Positions 25,176 through 33,915 of a DNA stretch of 64,000 nt are shown in pieces; position 1 is the first letter of the stretch; every line of letters starts with the position of its first letter. The stretch is from Paenibacillus sp. FSL R5-0345 (lineage in GTDB: Bacteria; Bacillota; Bacilli; Paenibacillales; Paenibacillaceae), in assembly GCF_000758585.1 (NCBI RefSeq), contig NZ_CP009281.1, positions 4,340,001 through 4,404,000 on the forward strand, written 5' to 3'. The notes below the pieces were generated by a model that worked only from the letters and a program-made list of their open reading frames with translations, did not search any database and was not told where the DNA came from. The position numbers and the translations under genes are program-made.

Positions 25176-27515
25176 TCATTCGACAATCAGTTTAGATAAA
25201 TTGGATTTCTTCATCGATATCGTGCTTACTACGGTTGTGAGTGCTACAATGAGCATGAAAAAAAGAGGGAGTACAAGATAAGCTACAACCGGATTAACTA
25301 CAAACTGTATTTTGGATGCTCCCATAAAAGATCCGAGTAATTGAACGAATTTTTGACCGATGGTATTAGCTGCAAAGGTTCCAAGAATGATCCCAAGACC
25401 TGAAACCAATAGTAGCCTTACCTGATATTGCTTTCGAATATCTTCCAACGTAAAGCCAACGCTTCTCAAAATCGCAATTTGTGAGGCGTCCTTCGCTAGC
25501 AGCATTTTTAGAAATAAAGCTGTAATCAATACTGAAATTGATATCGAGATGGCTATGGATAAGCCAGTGACCAGCTTTAATTGGCGAATCGTATTCCCAA
25601 GCGTCTGAGATAAATAGCTTTCTAGATGAGTAACTTTGGCTGGATAAAATAACTTTGCATATTGATCCATTTTCTCCTGAACGGAAACATTCGGATTCAC
25701 ATCTAAAGCTACGATATACCATAGCACGGACTTCGGGTTATAAGGTAATCGGGCTTTTGCAGTTCGACCACCGTTCGTTATATCTTGGTAGATCCCGCTA
25801 ACCGTCAATTTTTTCGAAGCGCCATCCACCTCCAGAATAACGCTATCCCCTACCGTTTTGTTCCATTCCTTGGCATTCAGATCAGAAAGAGCAATCTCAT
25901 CTCCACTTTCAGGGGTTCCTCCGTTAACATAGGTGAGCGGAAAAATAGAGAAATCTCCTGTTTCAACATTGATGTTCTCCCATACGCCATCGCTGCCTAG
26001 CACTTTAAATCGAGAAGTAATTAATGGTGAGAATTTAGCTATTTCGGAGTCCGTATTTAGCGTCGTTATCAGTTCATTAAATCGCTTCTCTATTTGATCA
26101 GATGGCTGCAAATCTATTCTCATGTCACTCTGCCCTACACCCATAAAAGAAATAAACCGAGGAGACTGAAGGGTATTCAATATATTTACTGGTACAAGAA
26201 TGATAAACAAACAGATCACAAATACGAAGAATAGCAATCCGAACATGGTGAAACGTCCATAAACATCCTTTAGGCCAAGAAAAAGATTCACATTTAGATG
26301 CTTGCGCTTACTCAGATCCAATCTACGTGTATTGCCTCTCATCTCTCCCACAGTCGCTGACCTTAAAGCTTCTACTACTGTTATACGATTAAACCTTCTA
26401 AGAATAACTCTGCAAAAGAACACAATCATCCCGAAGATCAAACCGACCGCTAAGACGGGAACAATAGGCTGAAGGATCGTTTTCGGAGCAGTCCCCAAGT
26501 ACAAGGTGATATTCGCTGTAAACAATCGCACCACACCCAAAGATAATAAATATCCTAGCAGTGAGGCGCATGCTGCCATCACCATATATTTTGCCAAATA
26601 GATCTTCCTAATATCTCGCTGCGAGATTCCTATTGCTTTCATGACGCCAATCTCTCTGTAATCCTCCTCTAAGGTCGCGATCATCGTAAACCTTAAACAC
26701 AGGGTGGCAATCATCATAAGAAGGATGCTTACTAAAATAATGACAACTGCAATAATCCCATCTGTCAGAGCATTCAGCGTCTTAAACAAAGGATAGTCTA
26801 TCATTGGTCCTTTACTGGGCATATCTGAGGATTGATAGGTATTCCGGAACTCGCCAAGTCTACTTAAATCGGTGATTTGAAATTCAATTAGATATTCAAC
26901 TTCTCCATGATTCTTCTTAAGTGCATTATAATCCGTGTCATTTACGACAAAGCGCTTAGAGCTAACAATTGCTGGATTCATTTGAATGTCACGGACAAAA
27001 TCCGTAACAATAAATTTTTGATCTAACTGTCCATTGGAAAGGATAACCTGATCACCAATGTTCAGATCATTCTGCTTTTTATAATAAATAGGAACTGCGA
27101 TTTCTCCTTCAGATACCCTAATCACTTGATTCTCTAAATTCAGCAGCAAATCAAATGATGGGTTCTGCTTAACAAAACCTATATCCATTACGCTGTTCTC
27201 TTCCGACTTATTGCTGTTACCCAAGACAATCTTCGAGCCATCTATCCTTAGCATTTCTACTGTCTGTTGATTCTTAACAGGTGGATTTGTAGAGGCGAAT
27301 TGTTGAATAACTGCGTTATCTATTGGACCAGCATGCATTTGAACAAAATGGGGAGCTTTTGATTTATCCAGAAAATTACTTAAAGAACCGGACAATTCCA
27401 TAATGACTTGAGAAGCACAGGCAGCAAGCAAAGCCGATAACATCATAAAAATAAATAAGACGATCGTTATGATTTTATTCCTTTGAAAATCTTTTTTCAC
27501 AATTTGTAGCAGCAT
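25176..27515 (-). CDS. ABC transporter permease with two FtsX domains
   Basis: This 779-residue membrane protein has an N-terminal helix, a large extracellular region, a first FtsX core (about residues 255-375, with the EIGVMKAIGISQRDIRKIYL coupling motif), a second extracellular region and a second FtsX core at the C-terminus (about 650-770, with AILRSVGFTLEDIRKQY). This duplicated layout matches BceB/MacB-like exporters of Bacillota. It partners with the ATPase at 24396. The gene order TetR-permease-ATPase suggests control by the TetR repressor. Confidence 0.9.
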   Translation of the reverse strand: MLLQIVKKDFQRNKIITIVLFIFMMLSALLAACASQVIMELSGSLSNFLDKSKAPHFVQMHAGPIDNAVIQQFASTNPPVKNQQTVEMLRIDGSKIVLGNSNKSEENSVMDIGFVKQNPSFDLLLNLENQVIRVSEGEIAVPIYYKKQNDLNIGDQVILSNGQLDQKFIVTDFVRDIQMNPAIVSSKRFVVNDTDYNALKKNHGEVEYLIEFQITDLSRLGEFRNTYQSSDMPSKGPMIDYPLFKTLNALTDGIIAVVIILVSILLMMIATLCLRFTMIATLEEDYREIGVMKAIGISQRDIRKIYLAKYMVMAACASLLGYLLSLGVVRLFTANITLYLGTAPKTILQPIVPVLAVGLIFGMIVFFCRVILRRFNRITVVEALRSATVGEMRGNTRRLDLSKRKHLNVNLFLGLKDVYGRFTMFGLLFFVFVICLFIILVPVNILNTLQSPRFISFMGVGQSDMRIDLQPSDQIEKRFNELITTLNTDSEIAKFSPLITSRFKVLGSDGVWENINVETGDFSIFPLTYVNGGTPESGDEIALSDLNAKEWNKTVGDSVILEVDGASKKLTVSGIYQDITNGGRTAKARLPYNPKSVLWYIVALDVNPNVSVQEKMDQYAKLFYPAKVTHLESYLSQTLGNTIRQLKLVTGLSIAISISISVLITALFLKMLLAKDASQIAILRSVGFTLEDIRKQYQVRLLLVSGLGIILGTFAANTIGQKFVQLLGSFMGASKIQFVVNPVVAYLVLPLFFMLIVALTTVVSTISMKKSNLSKLIVE

Positions 27516-27560
27516 TGACGATCTCTCCCCTGCGTCACATTCATCCTCCTTGTTCGAACC

Positions 27561-28184
27561 TTACTCAAACATTTGCGTTACGTAAGAAAAGCTTCCTTTT
27601 TCAGCGCCTAATGTAGTCTCCATAATATAAATAAAGCTCTGAATTTTAAGAATGATCTCTTCCGGTTCCCATTTGAATATCCCTTCGTCAAACAGAAATT
27701 GTGAGGCGACCAACAGAAATTCCATCGTTTCTTTAGGATAGGGACAGTGGAACAAGTTTTCCTCGATTCCCTGCTCAATCACCTCTGTTAATACAGGCGT
27801 TAGCTTCAAAATAGTTTCAGCCAAGCTTTTCTGATGGATTAGTGCATTCTCAGCTTGATGAAACTGTTCAATCATCTGACCTTTTCTCTCCGAATCAGGC
27901 TTCTGCGCCATTATGATTTGAAGCAGCTTTTCATGTACGGAGAGATTTGAATCAGCAGCAATGATCTTGGCAGCGTCCACTCCAGCATCGATGAATCGCA
28001 TGACCACCGCATCCATAACCTCCTCCTTCGACTTGAAATAATAATAGAACGTACCTTTGGCAATCCCGATCTCCTGCAAGATATTGTTCACTGTAGTTCT
28101 CGCATAGCCTTTAGTAAAAAAAAGCATTTCTGCTATATCTAATATTTCATTTCTGCGTTCTTCCGGTTCTTTTGAAATCCTCAT
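27561..28184 (-). CDS. TetR-family regulator of the ABC exporter
   Basis: This regulator of about 207 residues has the TetR N-terminal helix-turn-helix: ILDIAEMLFFTKGYARTTVN, then EIGIAKGTFYYYFKSKEEV (about residues 12-55). The C-terminal ligand domain is all-helical. The ATG at 28184 is preceded by GAGGAGG; the frame extends to 28241 without a site. A 19-bp near-perfect palindrome lies 23 bp upstream of this start, so autoregulation of the regulator-permease-ATPase operon is very likely. Confidence 0.88.
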   Translation of the reverse strand: MRISKEPEERRNEILDIAEMLFFTKGYARTTVNNILQEIGIAKGTFYYYFKSKEEVMDAVVMRFIDAGVDAAKIIAADSNLSVHEKLLQIIMAQKPDSERKGQMIEQFHQAENALIHQKSLAETILKLTPVLTEVIEQGIEENLFHCPYPKETMEFLLVASQFLFDEGIFKWEPEEIILKIQSFIYIMETTLGAEKGSFSYVTQMFE

Positions 28185-28206
28185 ATATTTCGAGTCCTCC
28201 TCTTCG

Positions 28207-28225
28207 TAGACCGACCGTCGGTCTA
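28207..28225. promoter_or_regulatory. TetR-family operator
   Basis: TAGACCGACCGTCGGTCTA has 9-bp perfect arms around one central base, directly upstream of the TetR gene ribosome binding site. Arm content and length are typical of TetR-family sites. Confidence 0.8.
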
Positions 28226-28283
28226 TTCCAATTATATACAATTAATTTATCGTGTCAATACTGCTTTTCTTGAATAACAACAT

Positions 28284-28316
28284 AAAAAAAGAGAATTGTT
28301 CTAAGTGAACAACTCT
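28284..28316 (-). terminator. Terminator of the 5'(3')-nucleotidase gene
   Basis: GAGAATTGTTC (28291-28301) pairs with GAACAACTCTC (28306-28316) with one mismatch; on the minus strand it is followed by seven T. Confidence 0.8.
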
Positions 28317-28323
28317 CCACAGC

Positions 28324-28893
28324 TCAACGATTCTCTTGATTTCCCAATATTTCATCAATCTTCTCTTTTGCACCTTCCCATGAGGTCAATAACGGAAATC
28401 CGTATTGTTCACGAGCTCTCAAATTCCATGGATGTGGAATACAAAGTACTTTCCTTCCGTCCTGCAATGCAGGAACCAAATTGTGAACCCCATCATCAAT
28501 CAGAAGATCATAATTAATAAGATTCTTTCGCTTACAAGGGAAGAAATTTTCTAGGGGAATAAACGGCATATGCTTCTGCAGCCAGTTCCATTTTTCAACA
28601 ACTGCCTGGGGCTGGGCCGCCGTAACGATAATAACATCATAAGCGTTGTGAAGCTTCTGCATTTCACCTACAACATGTTCGTCGAACAATTCAAGCTCCT
28701 CATATAAACCAGGCCGTCCATAGAATACCTCTTGTGTACAATCTGGATGACGTAAATGGTCCGTATTCCAATCAAGCATCTCCTCGTACTTCAGTACATG
28801 AGTGGGGAAATCATTGTTGTTATGGTATATAGCTCGTTTGACTAGATGGCATATCGTGTCATCCATATCAACTGCAATTATAGGCTTTCTCAT
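28324..28893 (-). CDS. 5'(3')-deoxyribonucleotidase-like HAD phosphatase (NT5C family)
   Basis: This 189-residue HAD-superfamily protein begins IIAVDMDDTICHLV (about residues 5-18), the DxDxT motif with the nucleophile Asp. Motif II is probably IIVTAAQ and motif IV LLIDDGVHN. The size and spacing match the NT5C nucleotidases that dephosphorylate deoxynucleoside monophosphates. It is a cytoplasmic, single gene ending at a strong terminator. Substrate assignment is by family only. Confidence 0.8.
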   Translation of the reverse strand: MRKPIIAVDMDDTICHLVKRAIYHNNNDFPTHVLKYEEMLDWNTDHLRHPDCTQEVFYGRPGLYEELELFDEHVVGEMQKLHNAYDVIIVTAAQPQAVVEKWNWLQKHMPFIPLENFFPCKRKNLINYDLLIDDGVHNLVPALQDGRKVLCIPHPWNLRAREQYGFPLLTSWEGAKEKIDEILGNQENR

Positions 28894-28967
28894 CTGTGTC
28901 CCCCATATGTTTTTTATATTACTATTTAAGTATACACAATATAATTACTGTTTTCGTCTTGAGTTAG

Positions 28968-29177
28968 TTAAATTTCCGGTTGATGTTTTTTAAACGCCTC
29001 TACGCATCTTTGACAAATACAGGCTTTGCCTCTCAGTTCTAAAGGTACCTGTTCTAGTAGTTCTGCAGGAATTTCCGTATGAAAACACCAACAACCACCA
29101 CTGTCAGCACCACAATAATTTAATTCTTTACATAATGGACAATACCGTTGTTCAACTTGTTTATTCTTTATATCCAA
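28968..29177 (-). CDS. Small cysteine-rich CWC-family protein
   Basis: This 69-residue protein has eight cysteines: CPLC, NYCGADSGGCWCFH and ACICQRC. This fits the cysteine-rich CWC family, a small domain presumed to bind zinc or iron-sulfur. Its function is unknown in general. The start is a TTG at 29177, about 9 bases after GGGGGAG. It is monocistronic, with 210 bp of non-coding sequence to the divergent MepB gene. Confidence 0.75.
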   Translation of the reverse strand: MDIKNKQVEQRYCPLCKELNYCGADSGGCWCFHTEIPAELLEQVPLELRGKACICQRCVEAFKKHQPEI

Positions 29178-29387
29178 AGCCTATAACTCCCCCATAGATC
29201 ATTTAAACAGCGCTCTTTATATTAAAAAAACTCACTCTCTGCAATACCTCTACAATTATCTGAGTATACTTCAAAAATAAACGACTCCGGAACATCTGCC
29301 CTGTTCACGCTTGTGAACTCGCTATTCTTGCATTAAGATAGTGAGCATTAGGAGTTTCAATGGGACTCAACCGGGAGATTTGAACAG

Positions 29388-29936
29388 ATGAGACTTAAGA
29401 AACAAAGCTCTTCAGATATTATTCATAGTGATCTACTTGCTACCCAGGAACTTGTATATAACCCTTGCAATCTTGATTGCTCTGATCTCATTCATGAAAC
29501 ACACAATGCTGAATATGGTGCGTATATGTTTAATTTAAACGCGCTATCCATTAGATTCCGTGTTGCAAAAATCACACCTACAAAGATCGGGCAGTTTGTG
29601 ACGTTATGGGAGAGAACTGGAGATGGGCCGATTCAACCTTATGACATATCTGATCCTGCCGATCTCTTCGTTATAAGTACACGCAAGGAAAATCACTTTG
29701 GTCAATTTTTATTTCCAAAAGCAGCCCTAGCTAACCAAGATATATTATCTAATAAAGGCGAAGGTGGAAAAAGAGCAATACGTGTGTACCCGCCATGGGA
29801 TACTCCCACAAGTCGTCAGGCTCAAAAGACACAAAAATGGCAGTTGGAATATTTCTTAGAGATCCCAGCAGATAAGCCACTGGACTTTCTTCGTACGCAA
29901 ATGCTTTACGGTTTCCCATTAAATCGTACAGTCTGA
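29388..29936 (+). CDS. MepB-family protein
   Basis: This 182-residue protein matches the MepB family, named for the third gene of the S. aureus mepRAB efflux locus. Visible marks are the YNAEYGA-like EYGAYMFNLNALSIRFRVAKITPTK block, the FVTLWERTGDGPIQPYD motif, and GKRAIRVYPPWD. The biochemical role of MepB is unknown. No mepA or mepR is nearby. It converges with the next gene and overlaps its 3' end by about 31 bp. Ribosome binding site GGGAG. Confidence 0.78.
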   Translation: MRLKKQSSSDIIHSDLLATQELVYNPCNLDCSDLIHETHNAEYGAYMFNLNALSIRFRVAKITPTKIGQFVTLWERTGDGPIQPYDISDPADLFVISTRKENHFGQFLFPKAALANQDILSNKGEGGKRAIRVYPPWDTPTSRQAQKTQKWQLEYFLEIPADKPLDFLRTQMLYGFPLNRTV

Positions 29937-30439
29937 CCTATATCCTCCACATGCTTTATATCCGCCCATAAAATAAAATAATTATACAAGACATCTCCTA
30001 TATTCACAGCTTCTGGATATTTCATGATAATAGCGGCCTGATGGTTCCATTCCTCTACCTGATCAGCAGAAGGCACAATCAAACGCGCCTCTATTTTCTT
30101 TTCTTTCTGCCCCTGCATTTTCATCTCAATGATTTGTGGATCGGAGCCATAAGGCTTCAGTTGATGAAATGCATCCATGTTTGCTACATCATCAATGGAT
30201 AACCTCTCACCAGAAAAAGCGGATAATTGAAAGAATCCGTTTTCCCCCTGATATTTTTCATCATATTCTGGATTCTTTACCCAATCGGAAGGATACTTCA
30301 AAGAGACCTTATACTCTTTTGAAGTATATGTTGAAACCCCCGCTCGCTTGACAAGCATTCCGATTCCAGTGCTTCCTAATGCAATAACCGCTATAACCAA
30401 CACCCATAACCACCATTTCTTATACACTGTTCTTAACAC
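29906..30439 (-). CDS. Membrane-anchored PsbP-like hypothetical protein
   Basis: This protein of about 177 residues has one N-terminal transmembrane helix (WWLWVLVIAVIALGSTGIGM) and an extracytoplasmic domain that begins YKVSLKYPSDW, a PsbP/MOG1-type opening. The start is a GTG at 30439, 6 bases after AGGAGG; the frame to 30505 has no such site. Its 3' end overlaps the convergent MepB gene. Function unknown. Confidence 0.65.
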   Translation of the reverse strand: MLRTVYKKWWLWVLVIAVIALGSTGIGMLVKRAGVSTYTSKEYKVSLKYPSDWVKNPEYDEKYQGENGFFQLSAFSGERLSIDDVANMDAFHQLKPYGSDPQIIEMKMQGQKEKKIEARLIVPSADQVEEWNHQAAIIMKYPEAVNIGDVLYNYFILWADIKHVEDIGQTVRFNGKP

Positions 30440-30545
30440 GTTATCCTCCTGAAGTAATATTGGGTTGACACGCACAGCATGAAGAAATAAGATATAGATA
30501 AACATATGAGCAATCGTTCATATGTATTAGTGAGGAGGAAATACA

Positions 30546-31154
30546 ATGAATAATCTAAAAAATATCCTATCTCTCATTCTTTTTTGCATTTTCCTTATTT
30601 CTTACCTTATGAAGCTCGTTATCCTATACAAGAAGAACCATATTAAAGGAAATGTATTAGCAAAAGGTAAAAAACTAGCCAAGATTCATTATACCGAGCT
30701 ATTCGTTAAGATTACCACTTTTGTATGGGGTGCAACGTGGTTTGCGTTCTCCTTAGCTGAGTCATACATAGTTACACTAGTCGGTGAGCAGTTTGATAAT
30801 CCCGTCATTCACTTTTTCGGGGTTGGGGTAGCGGCCCTCGGATGTTTCATTTTTATTCAAGCAATGATTGCTATGCGCACTTCATGGAGAGTTGGGATTG
30901 ATAAGACTACTGTAACAAAACTCATCACGAATGGTATATATAAATTTAGCAGAAACGCCGCATTTGTCGGTTTTGATCTCATGTTTCTGGGATTATATCT
31001 TATGTACCCAAATCTATTAACACTAATTATATTCCTACTTAACATTATCGCCATACATTTACTTATTCTTCAGGAAGAACAGCACTTAAAGTCCGTATTC
31101 GGAGCTGAATATATTAAATATTGTAATCGTACACCTAGATATATTTTATTTTGA
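30546..31154 (+). CDS. Isoprenylcysteine carboxyl methyltransferase (ICMT)-like membrane protein
   Basis: This 202-residue membrane protein has about five transmembrane segments. The C-terminal motif NGIYKFSRNAAFVGF, followed by EEQHLKSVFGAEYIKYCNRTPRYI, is the SAM-binding signature of ICMT/PEMT-type methyltransferases; the usual RNPxY reads RNAAF here. Bacterial members methylate unknown lipids or isoprenoids. Ribosome binding site GAGGAGG 7 bases from the ATG. Confidence 0.78.
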   Translation: MNNLKNILSLILFCIFLISYLMKLVILYKKNHIKGNVLAKGKKLAKIHYTELFVKITTFVWGATWFAFSLAESYIVTLVGEQFDNPVIHFFGVGVAALGCFIFIQAMIAMRTSWRVGIDKTTVTKLITNGIYKFSRNAAFVGFDLMFLGLYLMYPNLLTLIIFLLNIIAIHLLILQEEQHLKSVFGAEYIKYCNRTPRYILF

Positions 31155-31278
31155 AACCATACCTACTGCAAAATCAAATGTTCAACAGCGCTTTTTACAT
31201 TTTTTACAAGTAACGAAAACATTCTCTTAATGTAATTACTATAGTATGAGGTTGTAAACATACATTAGGAGGGAAATT

Positions 31279-32544
31279 ATGAAATCACCGAAAAAGCACG
31301 GCGTTAAGACGGCCATTGTAGCAACTGCAGCAACTGCTCTCTTCGTTTCCAACGTAGTCATTACGCATGCCCCTAATCAAGCCAATGCAGCTTCATCAAA
31401 CACACGAAATGTGATTCTGTTTGTCGGAGACGGGATGGGAAGTGCCCAGCGCAATGCCATCCGCCTAGCTACAGTAGGTGAAAAAGGAAATCTAGCGATG
31501 GATTCTATGCCATATGCCGGACTCATTCATACAAGCTCCACTGTCCCTGTTACAGATTCAGCTGCTTCAGCAACAGCTTATGCCAGCGGAGTCAAGACTT
31601 ATAACGGAGCCATCGGGATGGATGCAGATAAAAAGTCCGTCCAAACCATTATGGAATATGCAAAATCAGCAGGAAAATCTACAGGTGTTGTAACTACAAG
31701 TCAAATTACAGACGCTACAGGCGCTGCCTTCGGCGCTCATGTCGAAGATCGCTCCAAACAAAGTGATATCGCTCTGCAGCTCCTAACCAAGAGCAAAGTT
31801 GACGTTCTTCTCGGTGGAGGCGAAGATTTCTGGTATCCGGCAGGAAATCCAGGAACGTTCGCGGATGAGCCTACTGAAGATCCTTCAGAGAAGAGTAAGG
31901 GTACTCAAGGTAACCTTGTAGAAAAAGCTAAGCAGCTTGGATATTCCTATGTAACGAACAAAACAGATATGCAAAAGGCGAAAAGCGGCAAGCTTCTCGG
32001 GTTATTTGCAAACGAGGAAATGTTCCAGCAAAAGCCAGAGGGTGAAGGAGATATTTATAATCCGGTTGTATCCTTGCCTGAAATGACGAAAAAAGCGATA
32101 GACACGCTTGCAGCAAATAAAAAAGGATTTTTCCTGATGGTTGAAGAAGAAGGTACTGACGAATTTGCACACCAAAACAACGCCAAGATGACAATTAAAG
32201 CGGGGCAAGAGTTGGATAAATCCGTACAGGTCGCCAAAAATTTTGCTAAAAAAAATCCCGATACCCTTGTCTTAGTTCTCGCTGACCATGAAACAGGTGG
32301 GTTCTCTATTGAAGCTGTGAATGCTGAAGATGAGTCAGGCGACGGTATTTCTAAAGAGGATGGTCCGTTTGCCATCGCTAATTCCAAACAGAATTTTGTG
32401 GTGGACTGGACGACCTCGGGTCATACAGCAGTAGATATTCCTATTACAGCCATGGGTAAAAATGCTCAGTTGTTTACTGGAATCTACGAAAACACTGAAG
32501 TATTTACTAAGGTCGCCCAAGCCATGGGCCTTAAAGTGAAATAA
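31279..32544 (+). CDS. Secreted alkaline phosphatase
   Basis: This 421-residue PhoA-family phosphatase has an N-terminal signal peptide (residues 1 to about 37, basic n-region then a hydrophobic core, cleavage near NAAS). Motifs: metal ligand VGDGMG (about 49-54), catalytic Ser in VTDSAASATAYASG (about 91-104), LADHETGGF (about 334-342) and SGHTA with a C-terminal zinc His. It releases phosphate from monoesters outside the cell. Its terminator hairpin is split by the IS3 element just downstream, so transcription may now run into the insertion sequence. It is probably phosphate-regulated, but no clear Pho box is seen. Confidence 0.9.
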   Translation: MKSPKKHGVKTAIVATAATALFVSNVVITHAPNQANAASSNTRNVILFVGDGMGSAQRNAIRLATVGEKGNLAMDSMPYAGLIHTSSTVPVTDSAASATAYASGVKTYNGAIGMDADKKSVQTIMEYAKSAGKSTGVVTTSQITDATGAAFGAHVEDRSKQSDIALQLLTKSKVDVLLGGGEDFWYPAGNPGTFADEPTEDPSEKSKGTQGNLVEKAKQLGYSYVTNKTDMQKAKSGKLLGLFANEEMFQQKPEGEGDIYNPVVSLPEMTKKAIDTLAANKKGFFLMVEEEGTDEFAHQNNAKMTIKAGQELDKSVQVAKNFAKKNPDTLVLVLADHETGGFSIEAVNAEDESGDGISKEDGPFAIANSKQNFVVDWTTSGHTAVDIPITAMGKNAQLFTGIYENTEVFTKVAQAMGLKVK

Positions 32545-32557
32545 TAAGATCGGACAG

Positions 32558-32575
32558 AAAAAAAGACTAGCCAGA
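32558..32575. terminator. Left half of the interrupted alkaline phosphatase terminator
   Basis: An A-run followed by GACTAGCCAGA (32565-32575) is complementary, with one G-T pair, to TCTGGTTAGTC at 33847-33857 on the far side of the IS element. Here it stands alone. Confidence 0.65.
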
Positions 32576-32654
32576 CTTTTGAAGTGCACCCCTTAGAATA
32601 GACATTGGAAAAAACCCCTGGTTTATCCGATGAAATTCTAGGGGGTGCATTTTT

Positions 32655-33053
32655 ATGGCGATTAAAGGACAGAAGTTTAAAAATTACTCAGATGAGATTA
32701 AAAAAGAGGCCATTCGTTTACATGTGGAGGAAAGATGGACTTATCGGAAAATTACGGAGCATTTTGAGATACAAGATCAAGGACGGGTAAAGAGATGGAT
32801 GAAGAAATACCGAGAGCTAGGGGAATTTGGGCTACTAGATCAACGGGGGCGTCGTATTGAATATATCGATCAAGATAGGTATGTTCAAAAGCTCAAACGG
32901 GAAAATGAAATGCTAAAAAAGTGTTTGGAAATCTGGATGCAGGAGGTGAAACGCACAAATATAGAGTCATTGAGAACGCTGCAAAAGAGTATGCCGTTAG
33001 CAACCTGTGTAAACTCTTTAGGGTCTCTAGAAGTGGATACTACGCTTTCCTGA
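32655..33053 (+). CDS. IS3-family transposase OrfA
   Basis: This 132-residue helix-turn-helix protein opens with a transposase_8-like motif (IKKEAIRLHVEERWTYRKIT) and ends its functional part with a leucine-zipper-like coiled coil (YVQKLKRENEMLKKCLEI, about residues 76-93), then non-family sequence. A canonical slippery heptamer A AAA AAG at 32915-32921 is in the zero frame. A -1 shift there would fuse it to OrfB to make the full transposase. Ribosome binding site GGGGGTG. Confidence 0.85.
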   Translation: MAIKGQKFKNYSDEIKKEAIRLHVEERWTYRKITEHFEIQDQGRVKRWMKKYRELGEFGLLDQRGRRIEYIDQDRYVQKLKRENEMLKKCLEIWMQEVKRTNIESLRTLQKSMPLATCVNSLGSLEVDTTLS

Positions 33054-33805
33054 AGCGCAAAGGAACAGATCGGGATCAGGAAGCAAAGGCGCTCATTCAG
33101 AAGGTCTATGAAAGGTATGAAGGAGTCTACGGTTATCGCCAAATTCAATTGTTCTTGCTACAAGACCACGGGGTTTGGATGAATCATAAGAAGGTACTCA
33201 GAATTATGCAGGATTTAGGCATTCGTTCGAGGATCCGCCGAAAACATCGTTGTAATTATGCTACTTCTGAAGGAGACCGTGTGGCGAAAAATATTTTGAA
33301 ACGGGATTTCAAAGCGGATGCTCCCAACCAAAAATGGGTGACAGACATTACGCAATATCGTGTAGGCGAAAAGTGGCTCTATCTTTCTGCGATTAAAGAT
33401 TTATTCAATAACGAAATTATCGCTTATCAAATGAGCGCTAGGAACGACAACGAACTGGTTCTCCGGACCTTTGAGCAGGCGTGGAGTCAGCAAAAAGACG
33501 TGACTGGACTGATCGTTCACAGCGATCAGGGATTCCAATACACGTCTCATGCATACCACGACATGCTGCCAAAGGTTGGGGCCCGAATCAGCATGTCTCG
33601 CCGAGGCAATTGTTATGACAACGCCTCTATGGAGAGCTTCTTCTCGCATCTCAAAACGGAAGGACTCTATCCTTATGATATCCGAAATATGGATGAGGCA
33701 CAAAGGAAAATTGAAGATTACATTCGATTTTATAACCAACATCGGCCACAACGAAGGTTAAATAAGCTGCCTCCGGTAGAGTACCGGAAACAGCTTATTG
33801 CCTAG
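32921..33805 (+). CDS. IS3-family transposase OrfB (DDE integrase core)
   Basis: This 294-residue frame carries an N-terminal HTH_21-like region (YGYRQIQLFLLQDHG) and an rve integrase core. The catalytic triad is visible as Asp in KWVTDITQYR, Asp in IVHSDQGFQYTS, and Glu in NCYDNASMESFFSHLKTE. The C-terminal IRFYNQHRPQRRLNKLPPVEYR motif is typical of the IS150 group. It is probably expressed only as an OrfAB fusion, since no good start codon and ribosome binding site are present. No lesions. Confidence 0.88.
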   Translation: MFGNLDAGGETHKYRVIENAAKEYAVSNLCKLFRVSRSGYYAFLKRKGTDRDQEAKALIQKVYERYEGVYGYRQIQLFLLQDHGVWMNHKKVLRIMQDLGIRSRIRRKHRCNYATSEGDRVAKNILKRDFKADAPNQKWVTDITQYRVGEKWLYLSAIKDLFNNEIIAYQMSARNDNELVLRTFEQAWSQQKDVTGLIVHSDQGFQYTSHAYHDMLPKVGARISMSRRGNCYDNASMESFFSHLKTEGLYPYDIRNMDEAQRKIEDYIRFYNQHRPQRRLNKLPPVEYRKQLIA

Positions 33806-33846
33806 GGTCTTTTTTCAGTGTCTATAAAATGGGGGCTTGACCACTT

Positions 33847-33863
33847 TCTGGTTAGTCTTTTTT
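33847..33863. terminator. Right half of the interrupted alkaline phosphatase terminator
   Basis: TCTGGTTAGTC plus TTTTTT, the T-run arm that matches the left arm at 32565-32575. Without the IS, the loop would be about 13 bases. It probably also served the convergent lipoprotein gene at 33916. Confidence 0.65.
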
Positions 33864-33915
33864 CATTGATGAACCACAATCCTAGGTTTTCCCTTACACT
33901 CTATGATCTCCACAA

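Larger units (their letters stand above)
32583..33836 (+). mobile_element. IS3-family (IS150-like) insertion sequence, about 1.25 kb, apparently intact
   Basis: The element carries orfA and orfB in -1 register, with imperfect terminal inverted repeats that share CCCC, TAGACA and an A-run (about 32588-32616 against the complement of 33807-33835). TTGA occurs immediately outside both ends (32579-32582 and 33837-33840), a plausible target duplication, so the ends are uncertain by a few bases. It inserted in the loop of the terminator of the alkaline phosphatase gene. Both genes are free of lesions. Confidence 0.85.

Noticed and set aside
31194..31212. TTTACA-TTT-TTTACA direct repeat upstream of the alkaline phosphatase, like a Pho box
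   Set aside because: The period is 9 bp rather than the usual 11 and only two units are seen in a T-rich stretch, so chance is likely.
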